A stretch of DNA of 64,000 bases from Amoebidium appalachense (taxonomy: Eukaryota; Ichthyosporea): NCBI GenBank assembly GCA_963693365.1, contig CAVNZM010000008.1, positions 3,658,001-3,722,000 of the forward strand. Reading direction: 5' to 3'. Below, one piece after another: positions 23,576 through 40,424 of this stretch. The notes below the pieces were generated by a model. That model searched no databases, was not told where the DNA came from, and saw nothing but the letters and a program-made list of their open reading frames with translations. The translations under genes and the position numbers were made by a program. Positions within the stretch are counted from its first letter, which is position 1; each line of letters opens with the position of its first letter.

Positions 23576-23669
23576 GATGTGCATATGCACGTACTATATA
23601 CGTATGTATGTGTGTGCACTGTGTGTGTGTGCCAGCTTTCGCCAACGTTTTCCGACGATCTACGATCTT

Positions 23670-24005
23670 TCAGTACATGCTACAGTACTCATAACATGTA
23701 TTAAGATACATAACATGTATCAAGCCTTTAGACACTCTGATATCATATGATAATGGTGCACTTGCAATTGTACATGCCACGTGCTTGCTGCACATGTCAC
23801 AACTCGTGGCCACGGTGGTGCATGCCACGACCGTCACGTGAGCTTGGCCATTGAGCTCCATTGAAGTCGAGAAACCACTACAAATCGGGCACTTAGCCTG
23901 TGACGTACCACGGTTACCAGGCTGCCGCGTTTGGCCCGTGCCGTTGGGCAAAACAATTGTGCCGTCGAATATATCGATATCGATGTGACACCGACCGGAG
24001 GTCAT
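23670..24005 (-). CDS. Hypothetical ORF with two CxxC pairs (111 aa)
   Basis: ATG at 24005, stop at 23670. The peptide has no low complexity and reads like a protein. It contains KCPICSGF and, about 30 residues later, CDMCSKH, a spacing that could form a zinc-ribbon-like site. I do not recognise a family. There is no supporting promoter: a TATATAG-like element at about 24230-24224 on this strand has no initiator downstream. An open frame of this length can occur by chance in 64 kb, so this is a candidate only. Confidence 0.3.
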   Translation of the reverse strand: MTSGRCHIDIDIFDGTIVLPNGTGQTRQPGNRGTSQAKCPICSGFSTSMELNGQAHVTVVACTTVATSCDMCSKHVACTIASAPLSYDIRVSKGLIHVMYLNTCYEYCSMY

Positions 24006-24868
24006 TAGTTTGCGTCATGCATATATGTCGCTCCATGCCGAAGTCACGGTGGTGCGTTCTTAGCCAATCGCTTCAAAGTAGTAGAGATTGTGTCTTCAGT
24101 CACGTTGACTACAATGATTAGCGATATGTGTTTTGCCAATACACAGCTAAAGGCCTGTATATAGTAGGATTTACATGCAATGACCGCGGCCACCCATGGA
24201 AGGCTTGGCCATGTATGTGCGGGCTATATAAGTTATGGTATCACATTTCGGCGTGTACACGAAATGGCATCCTTTGTTTTGTCATCTAACCAATTGAATT
24301 GGGGTCCCCCGCGCACGTAGGCTACAGCAGGGTGAGCTTGTACGCTGGGATTTAGAGTTCTAAAAATTGACTGAGTGTACACAATTCCAGAAATTGATAG
24401 TTTTTGTGAGTCCCCAGGTCCTAAAAGCTTCTGAAAAAATAAGTACAATTACTTCAAGTGGAAGCCTCTCATAATGATGCTCGCTTCGAAGCAGACTGTC
24501 GACGTCACCCAGTGCTGGTGCTGCGAAAATGCAGAACCCGCTGGCATGTTGTGGCATGTAGATTTCGAAGCACGAATGCAAAGAATGTGCTCTACGCTAC
24601 TGCGATTGGCGAAAGTCCACGAGGAATGGACCAATCGGAGGTAGCAAGGTTTTTTGACAGTCGACTTGTTCTTTTCTTATTTCCAATTGGTACAGATAAA
24701 GTTAGCCAATCATAATAAAGAAAAGAGTGCTAATCACCAATAGAAAGTTGGACATGAGATCATCAATCTGCTATGCATTAAATCTTAAAACACCTGTTTA
24801 ACATCGTATTTTCCGCTAGTTAAACTCTTAAAGCTATTTTAAACTACATTTATCAAACTTTCTTAGCG

Positions 24869-24940
24869 CCAATACGGGTGATAAGACGCCGCCGGGTAAG
24901 TATATAAAGGAATTCTATCTGCCGTGTCACTTTCAGTTCT
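24869..24940 (+). promoter_or_regulatory. Core promoter of zinc-finger gene 3 (CCAAT, TATA, initiator)
   Basis: CCAAT at 24869-24873, TATATAAAG at 24901-24909, and a TCAGTT initiator at 24933-24938 about 32-34 bp after the TATA start. The predicted 5' UTR to ATG 25152 is about 217 nt. Its architecture matches the peroxidase and PAN/trefoil promoters in this window. Confidence 0.6.
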
Positions 24941-25151
24941 ACACGGTCTGGGTTTTATCAACAACGCAATTATTACAAAAGGCTTACTTGCTTTAGTTTC
25001 AGTTAGCGCTATTGCAGAACCACTCACACACCGTTAATAATACGATAATTATAGTAAATTTCTTTCTTCCTTATCTACAGTTTGCATTACTCGGTCTTAT
25101 AGTAATTTTGCTGCACGAAGTTCCAGATTTTATTCTCTCTGTAGTAGCGAC

Positions 25152-26375
25152 ATGCAAGTAGCTTCACCTCAGCCTAACATGATGGGTTCGTCCGTATACA
25201 TCACTTCTGAGGGTGAATTCGCAAACCCAAACAGGCGAAGCCCTCCCACGCGCACTATTCCTTGCCCAGAATGCACCAACTATTACTCTTCGGATGCGTC
25301 ACTGCGCTCACACCTCAGGAAAGCACACACTGAGCGGAGAATGCTTCCAATCGGCCCCAGGCAAATGAAAAAGAAGACCGCCCTCGCAGTCCGCCCAGTA
25401 CCAATCATTTCCTCCAAATCCATTAACAGACAGTATTCTAGCCCCAGTATGATGTCCTACGCACATTCACAGCCGCCGCACGCCCCAAGATCAGCAGGGT
25501 ACCCCCTAACAAACGAGTTTGCTTTCAACGACAGAAGCAATTTTCTCGCGCGGATGGAACTTGCACACTTGCCCACAGTTGCTAGTAGGCCCGGGCATGA
25601 GTTTCACGGTGCACGCAGCATGGATATGGAGCACGACCAGTACACGCCTTTTGCCCCTTCTCGTCGCCACAGTGTACCCAACTACATGCACCAAAATGCA
25701 TCTGTCGACGCTCTCATGGACACGATTGCTGAAATGGACGCACAGAGCGCAATCCATTCCGTCCCACCTGCGAGCATGAACCAACGGTTCAGTTTCAGTT
25801 TCGATGAGCTTCTCTATAACGCCGTTACGGACACGTACGCACCGGCCTCCCCTGTCGACTATGAAAACTCTTTTACTACTCCGTTCCACTCAAACCGCTC
25901 TCTTGAATCTCTCTCTGAGGACAGTATTGGTTTTCTCTCCCACGGCCACTCTCGTTCTGTTGCTGAGCTTGTAGCTGAGGAGGACAATGCGATCGTGCAG
26001 AGTATGGTGGATGATTTGCGCTCAGTCGCAAAAACATCGATTTTTCCCGGTTCAAATTATGGCTCAATGAGGGGTCGCCGTGCCAGTTTTCAGGAGACAC
26101 ATTTCGACATTGCGGAGACACTTAGGGAAGTGGAGTATGCAATGACACAGAAAGTGTTTACTGACAAACACTTGATGGGGGATGATTTCGTACAAAGGGA
26201 GGCGGCCGTGACGAGAAATGGCAGCACGGTTTCTATGGATCTCTACCCGTGGGATTTGCCCACCTCCTCCGATTACCCAATCAACGAGAGCGAATTTTCG
26301 AACTTCCCGCTCAAGTCCGAGGAAAGCATGTCGACACATGTGTTGCTCAACGAAATGTTCTCCCACCTGGAGTAA
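25152..26375 (+). CDS. Single-C2H2 zinc-finger protein, paralogue 3 (407 aa)
   Basis: The shortest and cleanest member of the family, likely a nuclear regulator. The finger is C38-x2-C41-x12-H54-x4-H59 with IPCPEC and SSDASLRSHLRKAHTERRML, followed by basic KKKTALAVR. The tail holds RRHSVP (25662-25679), an RxxSxP site, and RRASFQ, another basophilic-kinase-type site. It also has acidic helices (MDTIAEMDAQ; VAEEDNAIVQSMVDDLRSV) that could be activation or docking segments. It ends with an acidic/hydrophobic LLNEMFSHLE. The ATG at 25152 is the first in frame after a convincing TATA/initiator. It is intronless and is the only paralogue on the plus strand. It has no simple repeats inside, unlike its flanks. 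Confidence 0.9.
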   Translation: MQVASPQPNMMGSSVYITSEGEFANPNRRSPPTRTIPCPECTNYYSSDASLRSHLRKAHTERRMLPIGPRQMKKKTALAVRPVPIISSKSINRQYSSPSMMSYAHSQPPHAPRSAGYPLTNEFAFNDRSNFLARMELAHLPTVASRPGHEFHGARSMDMEHDQYTPFAPSRRHSVPNYMHQNASVDALMDTIAEMDAQSAIHSVPPASMNQRFSFSFDELLYNAVTDTYAPASPVDYENSFTTPFHSNRSLESLSEDSIGFLSHGHSRSVAELVAEEDNAIVQSMVDDLRSVAKTSIFPGSNYGSMRGRRASFQETHFDIAETLREVEYAMTQKVFTDKHLMGDDFVQREAAVTRNGSTVSMDLYPWDLPTSSDYPINESEFSNFPLKSEESMSTHVLLNEMFSHLE

Positions 26376-27085
26376 TCACTTGGATTAGCAGTTGGGATAT
26401 ATATGTGCGTATATAGCAAAAACGAGAATATATGTTTGAGTATAGAGCAGTATAATTATCTGTAATGAAATGTTTAATGCAAAAAAAAGTTAGCATAGTA
26501 TAGTTTTGGCAATATTCGATCTAACGCCAATTGATTGTAAATATGCGTGTTTATTTTATACTGCTATCCCATTATACCTTTCAAACAACTTAATGTGTGT
26601 CTAGTTCTATATATGTGCATATTATTCTTATGCTGATATCCCGTGCTCTCTCCTTGCATTCATCATATTAATGCATAACAAAAGACTGTAGTTCCGTGTT
26701 TTCTTCTTCTCAGTGGCGTTCATAATATTAATTTGTACATAGCACGAGCATACCTACAGTTAACTGTTGCCAGAATTTGTAAATAGCAAATAGGAAAATA
26801 GCAACAAGGACTTAACATGCATGTGTTGCCTTGTCAAATATGAACCCGGTAAATCTCAAATACCGGTTATTAATCATTAAACATGGATCTATAAAAACTT
26901 TCAGTCTAATACTCTTATCAAAACACAGCTTTTTCGATTCTATTTTCCAAGTGCTACATTTCTATCCAAACATGTCTGAGGGCACTTCAAACTTAAGGGT
27001 ACTGAATTGATGAGCCAGGAATAGGCCCCCTCAATCGCGATCAGGCAGATCTACACTTGCATGCGGATGCGCTAAATATTCATTT
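26376..27085. other. A/T-rich 3' flank of zinc-finger gene 3
   Basis: A/T-rich unique sequence, probably 3' UTR then intergenic. There is no canonical AATAAA close to the stop; ATTAAA occurs only at about 26875. No gene is seen. Confidence 0.5.
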
Positions 27086-27209
27086 TGCACCCTCCCCCCC
27101 CCCTCCTCCCCTCCTTCTCCCCCTCCCTCCCCCCCCTCCCCCCCCCCCTCCCCAACCCCATCAAACACACACCCACACACATCCACGGCTCTCCGCACAC
27201 GCACACACA

Positions 27210-27212
27210 TAG

Positions 27213-27252
<40 letters not shown>

Positions 27253-27340
27253 GCACACACACGTGTGATGAAGGTGTGTGTGTGTGGGGGGGGGGGAAGG
27301 GGGGGAGGGGGAATATTTGGATCGTCTGCATGCAAGTATA

Positions 27341-27379
<39 letters not shown>

Positions 27380-27400
27380 GGTTTGCGTGTGCGTGTGTGA

Positions 27401-27459
<59 letters not shown>

Positions 27460-27545
27460 TGTGTGTGTGCGTGTGTGTGTGTTTGTGTGCGCGCGTGTAT
27501 GCGTGTGTGTGTGCGTATGTATGCGTGTGTGTGTGTGTGTGTGTG
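27210..27545. repeat. (CA)n then (TG)n, an inverted dinucleotide pair
   Basis: CA at 27205-27260 and TG at 27342-27545 flank about 80 bp, so the two arrays could pair as a large hairpin. C-rich sequence precedes (27090-27150). Confidence 0.9.
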
Positions 27546-27666
27546 ATCGAGGTTGAGAGAGAATGGGGTTGGACGGGTGCTTGCCCTTAGGTGAAGCCCC
27601 CCCTCCCCTCCCCTAACCAACCAATCAAAAAACACAACTCTCTTCTGGATGTCGTCTTAACCACCA

Positions 27667-27669
<3 letters not shown>

Positions 27670-27723
<54 letters not shown>

Positions 27724-28047
27724 AAAAAAAAAAAAAGAACCACCCACCAACACCACCACTACCACCCTCTCTACCCGTTCACGTTGGCTTAAAATGTTCC
27801 TTCGAGCCAATCTACCCACAATGCTCTAGATCTCTACGATCTTACATCTCCCTAATATGACATTTTCCCACACTTAAATGCTACATGACCCCCCCCCCCC
27901 CCCCCCCCCCCCTCCACCTCCCACCCGCCCCGTCCCCCCCCGGCTTGCAACTGCTTCTCCCCTGCACCTCAAATGCTTCCCGCCCCCACGCGCGCGCACA
28001 CAAACATGCACACACATACACACGCCTGTGCCAACACACACCCACCC

Positions 28048-28087
<40 letters not shown>

Positions 28088-28544
28088 GCCCTCTCCCAAG
28101 GCAGTTATCTATTTCACTTCTAGCCCTCCCTCCCTACCTCCCCCCCCCCTCCCCCCCCCCTCCCCTCCCCCCCTCACACACCCCCTCCAACCACCCACCA
28201 ACCACCTACTCCCCAGCCCATTCCCTTCCTCCTGTGGCCCAGATGACCTCAGCCCCACCCCCCCCCACCCCCTCCCCTCCCCTTCTTCCCCCCTCCCCCT
28301 CGTTCGTCCCTTCCCTCTTGCCCTGGCCCTTCCCCTCCCCCCAGCCCCACTCCCTCTAGCCTTGTGCCCCATGCACATTCACCCCCCCCCCTCCCTTCGC
28401 CCCACACCCCCATTTCCCTTATCCCCGCACGACGCCCCTCAGACTGAGTGCCCAGCAAATGATTGAAGGCTTGTATTGTCTTTTCAATGCTTATTTTTAT
28501 CAGTATTCACCTTTGTGTGTGTGTGTGTGGGTGTGTATGTGTGT

Positions 28545-28576
<32 letters not shown>

Positions 28577-28854
28577 GAGGGAGGAATGTGGGGGGGAGGG
28601 GGGGGAGGGGGGGGGGGGGGGTTGTTTAATGGATGGGCCTCCCGGTGCACAATGTGGGTTTGCTCCAGATCATTTAGGTTTCCGACCCAGATCCAATCAA
28701 AATGCACCGAAGCAATCTGGTGGTGTACCTCAATATGCCATGCCAGTATGTGGCACATTTTATATTTAGCCAATCACACGCTTGCAATAAATGTGAAGAA
28801 GCACAGTGATTGGTGCCGTTGCCACACATTCGCTCCCCCCCCCCCCCCTCCCCC

Positions 28855-28910
<56 letters not shown>

Positions 28911-29130
28911 AACCTCCCCCCCTTCCTGCCCGGGCTCGAAACCGAATCCTCCTGGCCTCGTGCTTTCATTCTTTTTTGCAAACCGCCACATCTCCCCTGC
29001 CCCCCCCTCCCCCTCCCCCCCCCCCCCCCCCCCCCCCCCCCCCGTGGCACCGCCATCACCACGAAATACTCTTGTATGCCTCCCTCCCCCTCCCATTCCC
29101 CGGCCCCTCCCCACCTCTCCACCCCTCCCT

Positions 29131-29161
<31 letters not shown>

Positions 29162-29673
29162 CCCTCCCCTCAATCCCCCCCTCCTCAACCCACCCACCCA
29201 CACCACCCCTTCCCCCCCGGGCTACCTTTTTGTGCTTTGTCCCCTACCTACTTAATCCTTTCACCATGAGAATATTGTACTTTTCTGAGTCAAAAATACA
29301 AATCCCTAAACAGCCCCATTTTAGGTTAAGGGGATGAATAACGGGATCCCCCCCCCCCCCCCCCCCCCCCCACCATCCCCCCCCCCCCCTCCCCCCCCAC
29401 CATCCCCCCCCCCCCCCCCCCCCCCCCACCATCCCCCCCCCCTCCCCCCCCCCCCCCCCTCCCCCCAACCACCACCACCACCACCTATACTGCATTGTGT
29501 TGCCCGTCACCACCACCCACCCATACACCCACCCCTTCCCATTAGCATATCATAGATCTCAGTGCACTTGCAATATTTTTTTATCCTCAAGTACTATATC
29601 ACTATGACCCGGGTCTACCTGAATGCAGTGAAACATGCCTTAACTTGGTGTGCTTAACAGCTGCCCCCCCTCC

Positions 29674-29705
<32 letters not shown>

Positions 29706-30362
29706 ACCACCACCACCACCCCCCTCTGGCGCCCCGCCGCTGCCGCTGCCGCCGTCGAAAACTTCTTTTCCGCTCCCTCGCGTTGCTTGCCAATTTGTTT
29801 CTTGGTATCTCTCCCTCCTCCCCTCCCCTCTCATCCCCTTCCCCCCCCTTCCCTCCTCCCCCCTTCCCCCCCCCCCTTCCCCCCCCTTACCCACCCCCAG
29901 AAAAAAAACAAAAGAACCCAGCACACAGGCACACAGAGATTCTTAAACACCGCCACCGCCACATCCACCAAAGCCAAACATTCCCCATTTCTACCGACAA
30001 ACGGACCCCTCCCCCCCCCTCCCCCCTCCTCCCCCCTTCCCCGCCGGGAAACTATGAATGTACCCATACACGCTACTACCCTATATATGCAAGCGCTGTC
30101 CCTCCCCCCCCCCCCCCCCCCCCCCCCCCCCCGCCACGCCTTCCCTCCAGTTTTTGCTCTTCCCCGCCAAAACTTAACAACACATCCTCTGTAGTCATGA
30201 TATGGCAACTCGAACCACAAGTAAATACCCCCCCCTCCCCCCCCCCCTCCCCCCTTTTCCCCTCCCTTCCTCTTCCCGCCCCCTCTATCCCTCGGTTTTT
30301 TCAATGGCTTCTCACTCAATTCCTTTCCTCCCCTGTCAAAGTGCTCCCACATTCGGGGGGAA

Positions 30363-30393
<31 letters not shown>

Positions 30394-30498
30394 CTGAGGG
30401 GCAGCTAGCACTGAGGGCAGAACACATGTGCACACCATCAATATCAGAGCAAGATTACTCCGGTCTACTGCATGGTGGGGAAGTCGGAGGAGAAGGAA

Positions 30499-30535
<37 letters not shown>

Positions 30536-30540
30536 GTTCC
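27670..30540. repeat. C-homopolymer-rich block with scattered unique pieces
   Basis: Many C-runs on + (27668-27712, 27888-27912, 28861-28908, 29020-29043, 29128-29158, 29348-29462, 29679-29705, 30103-30132), then G-runs (30360-30391, 30500-30534). An (AT)n lies at 28049-28072. Unique pieces (28630-28830, 29220-29340, 29530-29660) show no gene. All Pro- and Gly-rich frames are artefacts. Confidence 0.9.
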
Positions 30541-30645
30541 GGGAGGTTGGCTTATAGCTTCAATGTAATTAGTTTTGCAGCACACTGGCCCCACAGATGT
30601 TCATCGGACGATACCCACCTCGCCTCTGATTGGACAAAACACGAT

Positions 30646-30674
30646 CTGATGACGTAAAAATGACGTGTAATCAG
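30646..30674. promoter_or_regulatory. Imperfect palindrome with two TGACGT half-sites
   Basis: CTGATGACGT, then AAAAA, then TGACGTGTAATCAG. The outer CTGAT/ATCAG arms are inverted, and the two TGACG CREB/bZIP-type half-sites are in direct orientation. A CCAAT box in reverse (ATTGG) lies about 20 bp upstream. No assigned gene starts nearby, so its role is unknown. Confidence 0.3.
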
Positions 30675-31084
30675 GGGGAGAGCGATTCTATCCCCAAGGC
30701 TTAGTGACATAAAGGGGCCGTTAGGCCCCGCTAGCGGGGTGTTGGGGGGGCGGCAGCCCCCCCATTTCGGGCCCAGACACACATGGGGTTATGGTTATTG
30801 GGTTTATGTTTTTATTTTGGTGAAATAATATCAAATATATTGTGTGTAAACGGTTTACGCGATGTGATCTCCCTATACCTAGGGCTTTCGTTGGTGAACC
30901 TACCTCCACTGGCCCAAGGTGAAAGTTGATACACAGCAGCAGGGGTGAGTGTGCCCACCACATATGCACCAGTATATGTTGGCGGCATAATCAACCAATT
31001 GCAAGGAAAGAAAGATAATATATTCAGGTGGCGATCGCGATGTGAGCGTGTTTCTTTATTTTTGGCCTTTTTCGCACGGGAGGC

Positions 31085-31145
31085 CGGGGGAAGGGGGGGA
31101 GAGGGGAACGGGGGAAGGAGAGGGGGAAAGGGGGGCAGGGGGAGT

Positions 31146-31177
<32 letters not shown>

Positions 31178-31477
31178 GGAGGTGAGGGGGGGTATCTCAA
31201 ACTCGCAAATTTCGCTAAAAGAGTAGCCACGTACATATTCATAACGAACATGGAATTCAGGGTGCAAACCACATATACGCATGAACATAATGAAGAAAAG
31301 GAAGAGCCCATCCTCAGGGGGCCCAAGTCATGAAGAAGGGACTGTGTGAGTGTGAGTGTGAGTGTGAGTGTGAGTGTGAGTGTGAGTGTGAGTGTGAGTG
31401 TGTGAGTGAGTGAGTGAGTGAGTGAGTGAGTGAGTGAGTGAGTGAGTGAGTGAGTGAGTGAGTGAGTGAGTGAGTGT

Positions 31478-31508
<31 letters not shown>

Positions 31509-31520
31509 GGGGGGGGATGC
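31085..31520. repeat. G-rich block, dispersed-repeat fragment, and (GTGTGA)n/(GTGA)n array
   Basis: G-runs at 31149-31176, then a fragment of the GAGCCCATCCTCAGGG repeat (31303-31330, lacking four bases of the 13.1 kb copy). Then hexanucleotide GTGTGA (31344-31400), tetranucleotide GTGA (31401-31474), TG and G. The ordered change of unit length suggests stepwise mutation of one array. Confidence 0.9.
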
Positions 31521-32252
31521 TAATTTGACACATGTATTTTGCACACGTGCGGATTCGGGTTCCTTGGAAAAAATACCAAATCAGTCGGAGCTACCTCAAA
31601 AAGGTCACAAGCTCGGTTATTCTTACAAACTCTTAATCAGGAACTAATTGGCCATATACAATAGGCTAATCTTATAGATGCTCACCTAAACCGCTCCTTT
31701 CGATCGGATACGTGATACACGAAATGCAAAATTCTAGCTAATGCCGGTCGTTTATACACCGGACAGATTCCTTTGTGACATTTTAACGTCAACTAAATTA
31801 CTGTCATACCAAGTGCTAAAGATGTTGTTAAACTGAACACACCGTTATGTCTAAACATTGCAAACTAAAGCTTCACTTCAATCATCGGACTCAAAATGTT
31901 CATTATCATCATAATTCGTTGTGTATCTTACGGCGCTTACTTAAGGATTGTTGTTGTCGTTGTGTGTGTGTATGTGTACGTGTGCGCACGTGCATGTTTG
32001 CTTGTATGCATGTATGATAGCAGGTGTGTGTGCAAATATGAGCGAGTGGGTGTGAGTATGCGTGTCATTGCCAATGTGTGCCAGTACATTCGTGCCTTTG
32101 TGTCCCAACATAACCAACCCCTCGTATCCCTCGAGGCATTTCCGAAGCCAGGATCTAAAGAAACATGTGGGTTCCTAAGGAAATACAAAAACAAAAAAAA
32201 AAGAATAATAAAAATAGAGGGAGAAATAAATAAATAAAATAAAACAACACGT

Positions 32253-36369
<4,117 letters not shown>

Positions 36370-36439
36370 TAGGGTGTGCTTTTTCTCTGTTACTTCGGAG
36401 GATGATTGCAAACAGGTCTCGGAAAAAATTGCCCCTCAT

Positions 36440-37640
36440 GCTAGTGTGACGGGAAGCGTTGGCAACTGTAAGAAGCGTGCTTATTTGAAGGACTTTTGGT
36501 AGTATTCAATACACATGTGTTGCAAGGAGAGCTCGAATAAGGGCTTTGACGTGGAAAGCAAATGCCAACAAACAACCACTCGCGCTGTTTCAGTGGATCA
36601 AAAAAAAAAAAATGTTAACAATGAATACGAGCAGGCACAACTTGAACTGCTGTAAGCTCACCAAAGAAAAAAGAATTCAACATCACCTATTCTGAGTCCG
36701 TTTCTGACACGCCCACGCCATTTCATGGCAAGACACCGTGCTGCACCGGGGAATAACGTGAAAGCCTGCAGCGGGTTTCTTTTGTTTTCAAAACAGCTGA
36801 TGACTATAAAAAATACATATCAGATCTTGGCCTTGTGAGTTATTTTGTGGTGACGTCGGGGGTAGAGGGAGACCGTGGAGGCGTATTCGGGTCGATCACG
36901 GGGAAATAGTGTCACTATCAAAAGGTAAAGAAAACTAATAAACTTTAACCCTGGCCTTTGCATATTCTCTGGAGCTCCGGTACATATTCCTATCTTTTGC
37001 TTTTATGCTTGTTTTAATAATTTAGGCTTTAAAATTTTTGTCAGTCGCCGGGCGCACTGAAGGCTCCCTTGGTGCCTGGCAGGAATTTTCGAGCCATTAG
37101 AATGATTACATGTTATGGTCAATGTGCAAAGTTTCCGAAATGTGGTGGGTTGTGCTGCATAAAAAAGCTTAAAACCAATAAATTGTATTTATTTATTTTT
37201 ACAAAAAAGCAAGTCCTGGTTATGCTAAGGTTTTTCTTCACAGCAATAAAACAATCCGAGCGAAATTTCCCGAATTCCCGGGCCCGGGGAGGTGCGCCCC
37301 TGTCAGGAGGGACCCTGGAACGTGCAATGCCGTTTTTTGGTTGGCGGATCTGCCAGTGCATATACAGCCAATCACGAACAATCTTTTTTGGGTAGTATAG
37401 TAGGCAGTGCCGCCATCCGCAACAGTGCGTTTCAATGATGTGACTCTAGAGATTTTGTTTCATTCATATAAAGTTTTTTCCTTTGAATTATTCAAATCTC
37501 TTGGCTCGTTGGTGATTTCCATCGCTCATTCACTAGAAGGCTTGCGCGCAATCCCCCATCTTACCATTGTGCGCATTTTTGGCGCAAAAATCGCTGCAGA
37601 GCCTGCAGCAAATCCCCACCGGTCGGGAGGTACGTTGTAC
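36440..37640. other. Unique upstream region of zinc-finger gene 4
   Basis: No gene seen. Presumably holds the minus-strand promoter, but no TATA/TCAGTY pair is found. GGTGACGTCGGGGG at 36850 contains a TGACGTC element. Confidence 0.4.
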
Positions 37641-37760
37641 TTGTTGCCTAGCATGTGCACATGTCACTAGCTGCATTTGATTGGCTGCGCTGGAAAACGC
37701 AGTAGGCCGTCGAGCCGTGTGGCTGCCTGCTGGGCCACCGACGCAATAAAAAGTGTGTAA
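37640..37760 (-). mobile_element. Third fragment of the LINE-related repeat
   Basis: Contains GATTGGCTGCGCTGGAAAAC then GCAGTAGGCCGTCGAG, and ends CAATAAAAAGTGTGTAAA. The same blocks occur at 7408-7500 (opposite strand) and 7811-7870. A short piece of the end (TTTACACACTT, TTATTG) also occurs at 38489-38506. Confidence 0.65.
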
Positions 37761-37769
37761 AATTGAAAT

Positions 37770-39520
37770 TGAAATGCGTAACCATGGCTTATAGCCTAGT
37801 ACTATATAATGAAAAAGAAAAAGAAATATATAATATATAATTTCATCACCAACCTTCCTCAATATCCAATATAGGCCCCAAATTTATGTCTCTAGCCAGA
37901 GGCTCACTGTTTTCGAGGAGCGGAACTCGGATTTAATGATTTTTTTTGGGGAAGTCTCCTGCTGGGGAGGTATGCGACTCTGCATACCAGCATTCTTTTG
38001 TTTGTGCAGAACGTACACGTGATTGGCTTTTCGGGTTGCATAGTGGATCCCCCAAACCTCACACGTGTGGGGCGAGTCGTATGTGTGTAATAGCGGATTT
38101 GCGATTTTCTAGTTTCAACATTTAGGCCACGTAAAATTCCGTTACAGACATAGGACTGCATGTGGATCTACAAATAGTAAAAATCAATAACCTCAAGCTA
38201 AATATGGGTATTTTGGTATAACGAGGCTCCATTTCCGTAGCTATTAGTTACATACTGTTACACACATATGGAAACGGGGTCGAAAATTCGGGAGCGCACC
38301 TGCAGGTACGGACATACGATCCCCAATTAGAAGTGTTTGGGGATCCGAATTGTTAGACGACCAATAGGAATGCTTTCACTGTTTACCTGGCCAGGGTTCG
38401 AATTCTGTTTTTGAAACTTTGGGGTAGGCAACTATTTTGGGTTTCGCGATCGCCAAAAAAACTTTTTCTTTTGACTCGGTTTTATTGGGTTTACACACTT
38501 TTATTGATCCGTTGATGAAGGCAACGTGCAGCCACAGGCTACATAACTGTCGAATAGAACTGAAAAAGCCAAAGCTACGAAATAAAAATAAAGCGACAAG
38601 TGACAAAGGACACCAGCGGGCAAAACCTTAAGTGTACGTGTATGCGTGAAACTAGTTTGCTCCAACTAGTCATATGCATCGATGTTGACCAGACCACACC
38701 GTGACTCCGCCGCGGTCAAGAAGACATCATTACTGCTGCTTCACAACAGGCCCCCCTCAAAACCTACCGAGGCACAGCAAGCAAGTCAGCCTCTAAAAGA
38801 GCAATGCAGACCAAATCTGAGCTAAAAAACAATCCCAACGGGCCCGGCCCCTAGATAACCCGGAGAAACTGCATCTAGTTCCCTGATAAGGTGGCCTACT
38901 GTAGTTGTGGCAGGACAGACAGAAAAAAAAAATTACAGAATGCATGCAAGCGAACCCAGTCATTGCCATACGACTGGAGGCTAAGGACTGGCAGTCACTT
39001 GGAAAGCTCCCCGACGACCAAGTACTAGTAGCCGCCCCTCCAGTCACGCAGCGCAGATTCTGAAGTAGCTGAAGAAGTTGCAGCAGCCCACCGCCAATAG
39101 GTCGCGTAGAAGCGTAGACAGCGTGTAGAAGTTACCATAGGTTGCAGTGGACCACCAGGCGTTGAAGAAACCACTTCTCAAGCGAGAAACTCCGCGAAAG
39201 GGAGATGCCCCCACACTCTCACAGCAATACTAGAAGAATACACCATGCACACCAGGCCACACCACACACATGCTGCAGTCACGTTCCCCTGAGTGGGACT
39301 CCCCCGGCGGGCCTCCCACCACAAAAAGAAGAAACGAAAGCCTTTATATACCTGCCATGGTGAAGAATCGGGAAAAAAAGTTGACGTGACAGCTAAGAGA
39401 TCGAAGTGAAAGTGAAGTCTTGGGGAAAGCGTTTGGGAAAATCCTGGGCGTGCACAGAAACATAAACAGACACGGCCCTCCTCCCCGCCCCCCCGCCCCA
39501 GTGACCTGCTGTAGTGGCCA
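37770..39520. other. Unique intergenic sequence, no convincing gene
   Basis: Mixed composition without long simple repeats. Frames of 70-85 codons exist on both strands (for example 38376-38606 minus), but none shows a motif. No tRNA could be folded around GGTTCGAATTC at 38395; the stem does not pair. Confidence 0.45.
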
Positions 39521-39534
39521 CTCACCACCCCCAA

Positions 39535-39698
39535 TCCCCCCCCCCCCCCCCCCCCCCCCGGCGGCCCGGCCCCCCCCGGCGCGTACGTATTCCTCCCCTC
39601 GAGCGCTAGCTCCCCCCGGCCGTAGTGATGTTACGTAGGCACCTCGGCACCAATATTCACCACAGTCCACTTCTCCACTCGAATCCCCCTCCTCTACC

Positions 39699-39729
<31 letters not shown>

Positions 39730-39790
39730 ACACACACACATTCTCCCCGGGCCTCCCATTTCCCCCTCCCTCCCTCCCCCCGGAGGGGCC
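39535..39790. repeat. C-runs and (CA)n
   Basis: C-runs at 39537-39559 and 39698-39715, (CA)n at 39715-39740, and further C-rich sequence to 39802. Confidence 0.9.
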
Positions 39791-39989
39791 CCCTCCCCCC
39801 CCATGATGTGCACCCCCATTCCCCGAAGGTTCTTTGGGAATCCGCGAAAAAAAGTTTGGGAATTTCCCAAACGGTTTTTGGGAATTGCGATCCCTGTATC
39901 TGCGGGGCGGCATGGGCCCGGGCAGGGTGTGAACTTTTTTGGCTGGTGCCACGTGGCTGGCCCTACATTATTAAAAACGCGGCTCGTGG

Positions 39990-40070
39990 CTGGGCCAATC
40001 AAGGCGAAGCGATTGCTTTTTTGTTCGACTGACGTCATCGAGGGCCGAGCAAACTGTTTGATTGGCCGAC
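39990..40070. promoter_or_regulatory. CRE (TGACGTCA) flanked by CCAAT boxes
   Basis: A perfect palindromic TGACGTCA at 40030-40037 lies between CCAAT at about 39994 and an inverted CCAAT (ATTGG) at about 40060. A second GACGTCAGACG lies at 40088. This resembles a CRE/NF-Y type promoter or enhancer, but no gene is seen on either side; the minisatellite starts 47 bp further on. Confidence 0.35.
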
Positions 40071-40116
40071 GTGTTCTCAATAGTGCGACGTCAGACGGGC
40101 ACGTGTGCCCACAAAT

Positions 40117-40424
40117 GCGAGCGAACCGAGCCTACATGTAAAAAAAAAATAATTAAAAAATAGCAAACCTGCCCTCAAAATGCGAGCGAAGCGAGCCTAC
40201 ATGTATAAGAAATTAGCAAACTTGCCCCCCAAATGCGAGCGAAGCGAGCCTAAACGTAAAAAAATAGTCAGGATATCGATGAGACCCCCCAAATGCGAGC
40301 GAAGCGAGCCAGGCGCATAACACTGGTGGCGGCGGACCGGGCCACTGGTGATGGGACTGCGGTTCGCAGCCGCTCCTGATCCTTCAAGGGCCCCGGAATG
40401 CAAGGGCCGTTTCCTGTATTATAT

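Noticed and set aside
28806-29337. Pro-rich or Gly-rich frames of 100-250 codons
   Set aside because: They are translations of C- or G-homopolymers with no conserved motif and no start context.
31344-31490. Telomere-type repeat
   Set aside because: The units are GTGTGA and GTGA, not a TTAGGG-like telomere motif, and the array is internal.
38390-38410. GGTTCGAATTC as a tRNA T-arm
   Set aside because: The flanking stem does not pair and no anticodon or D arm is present.
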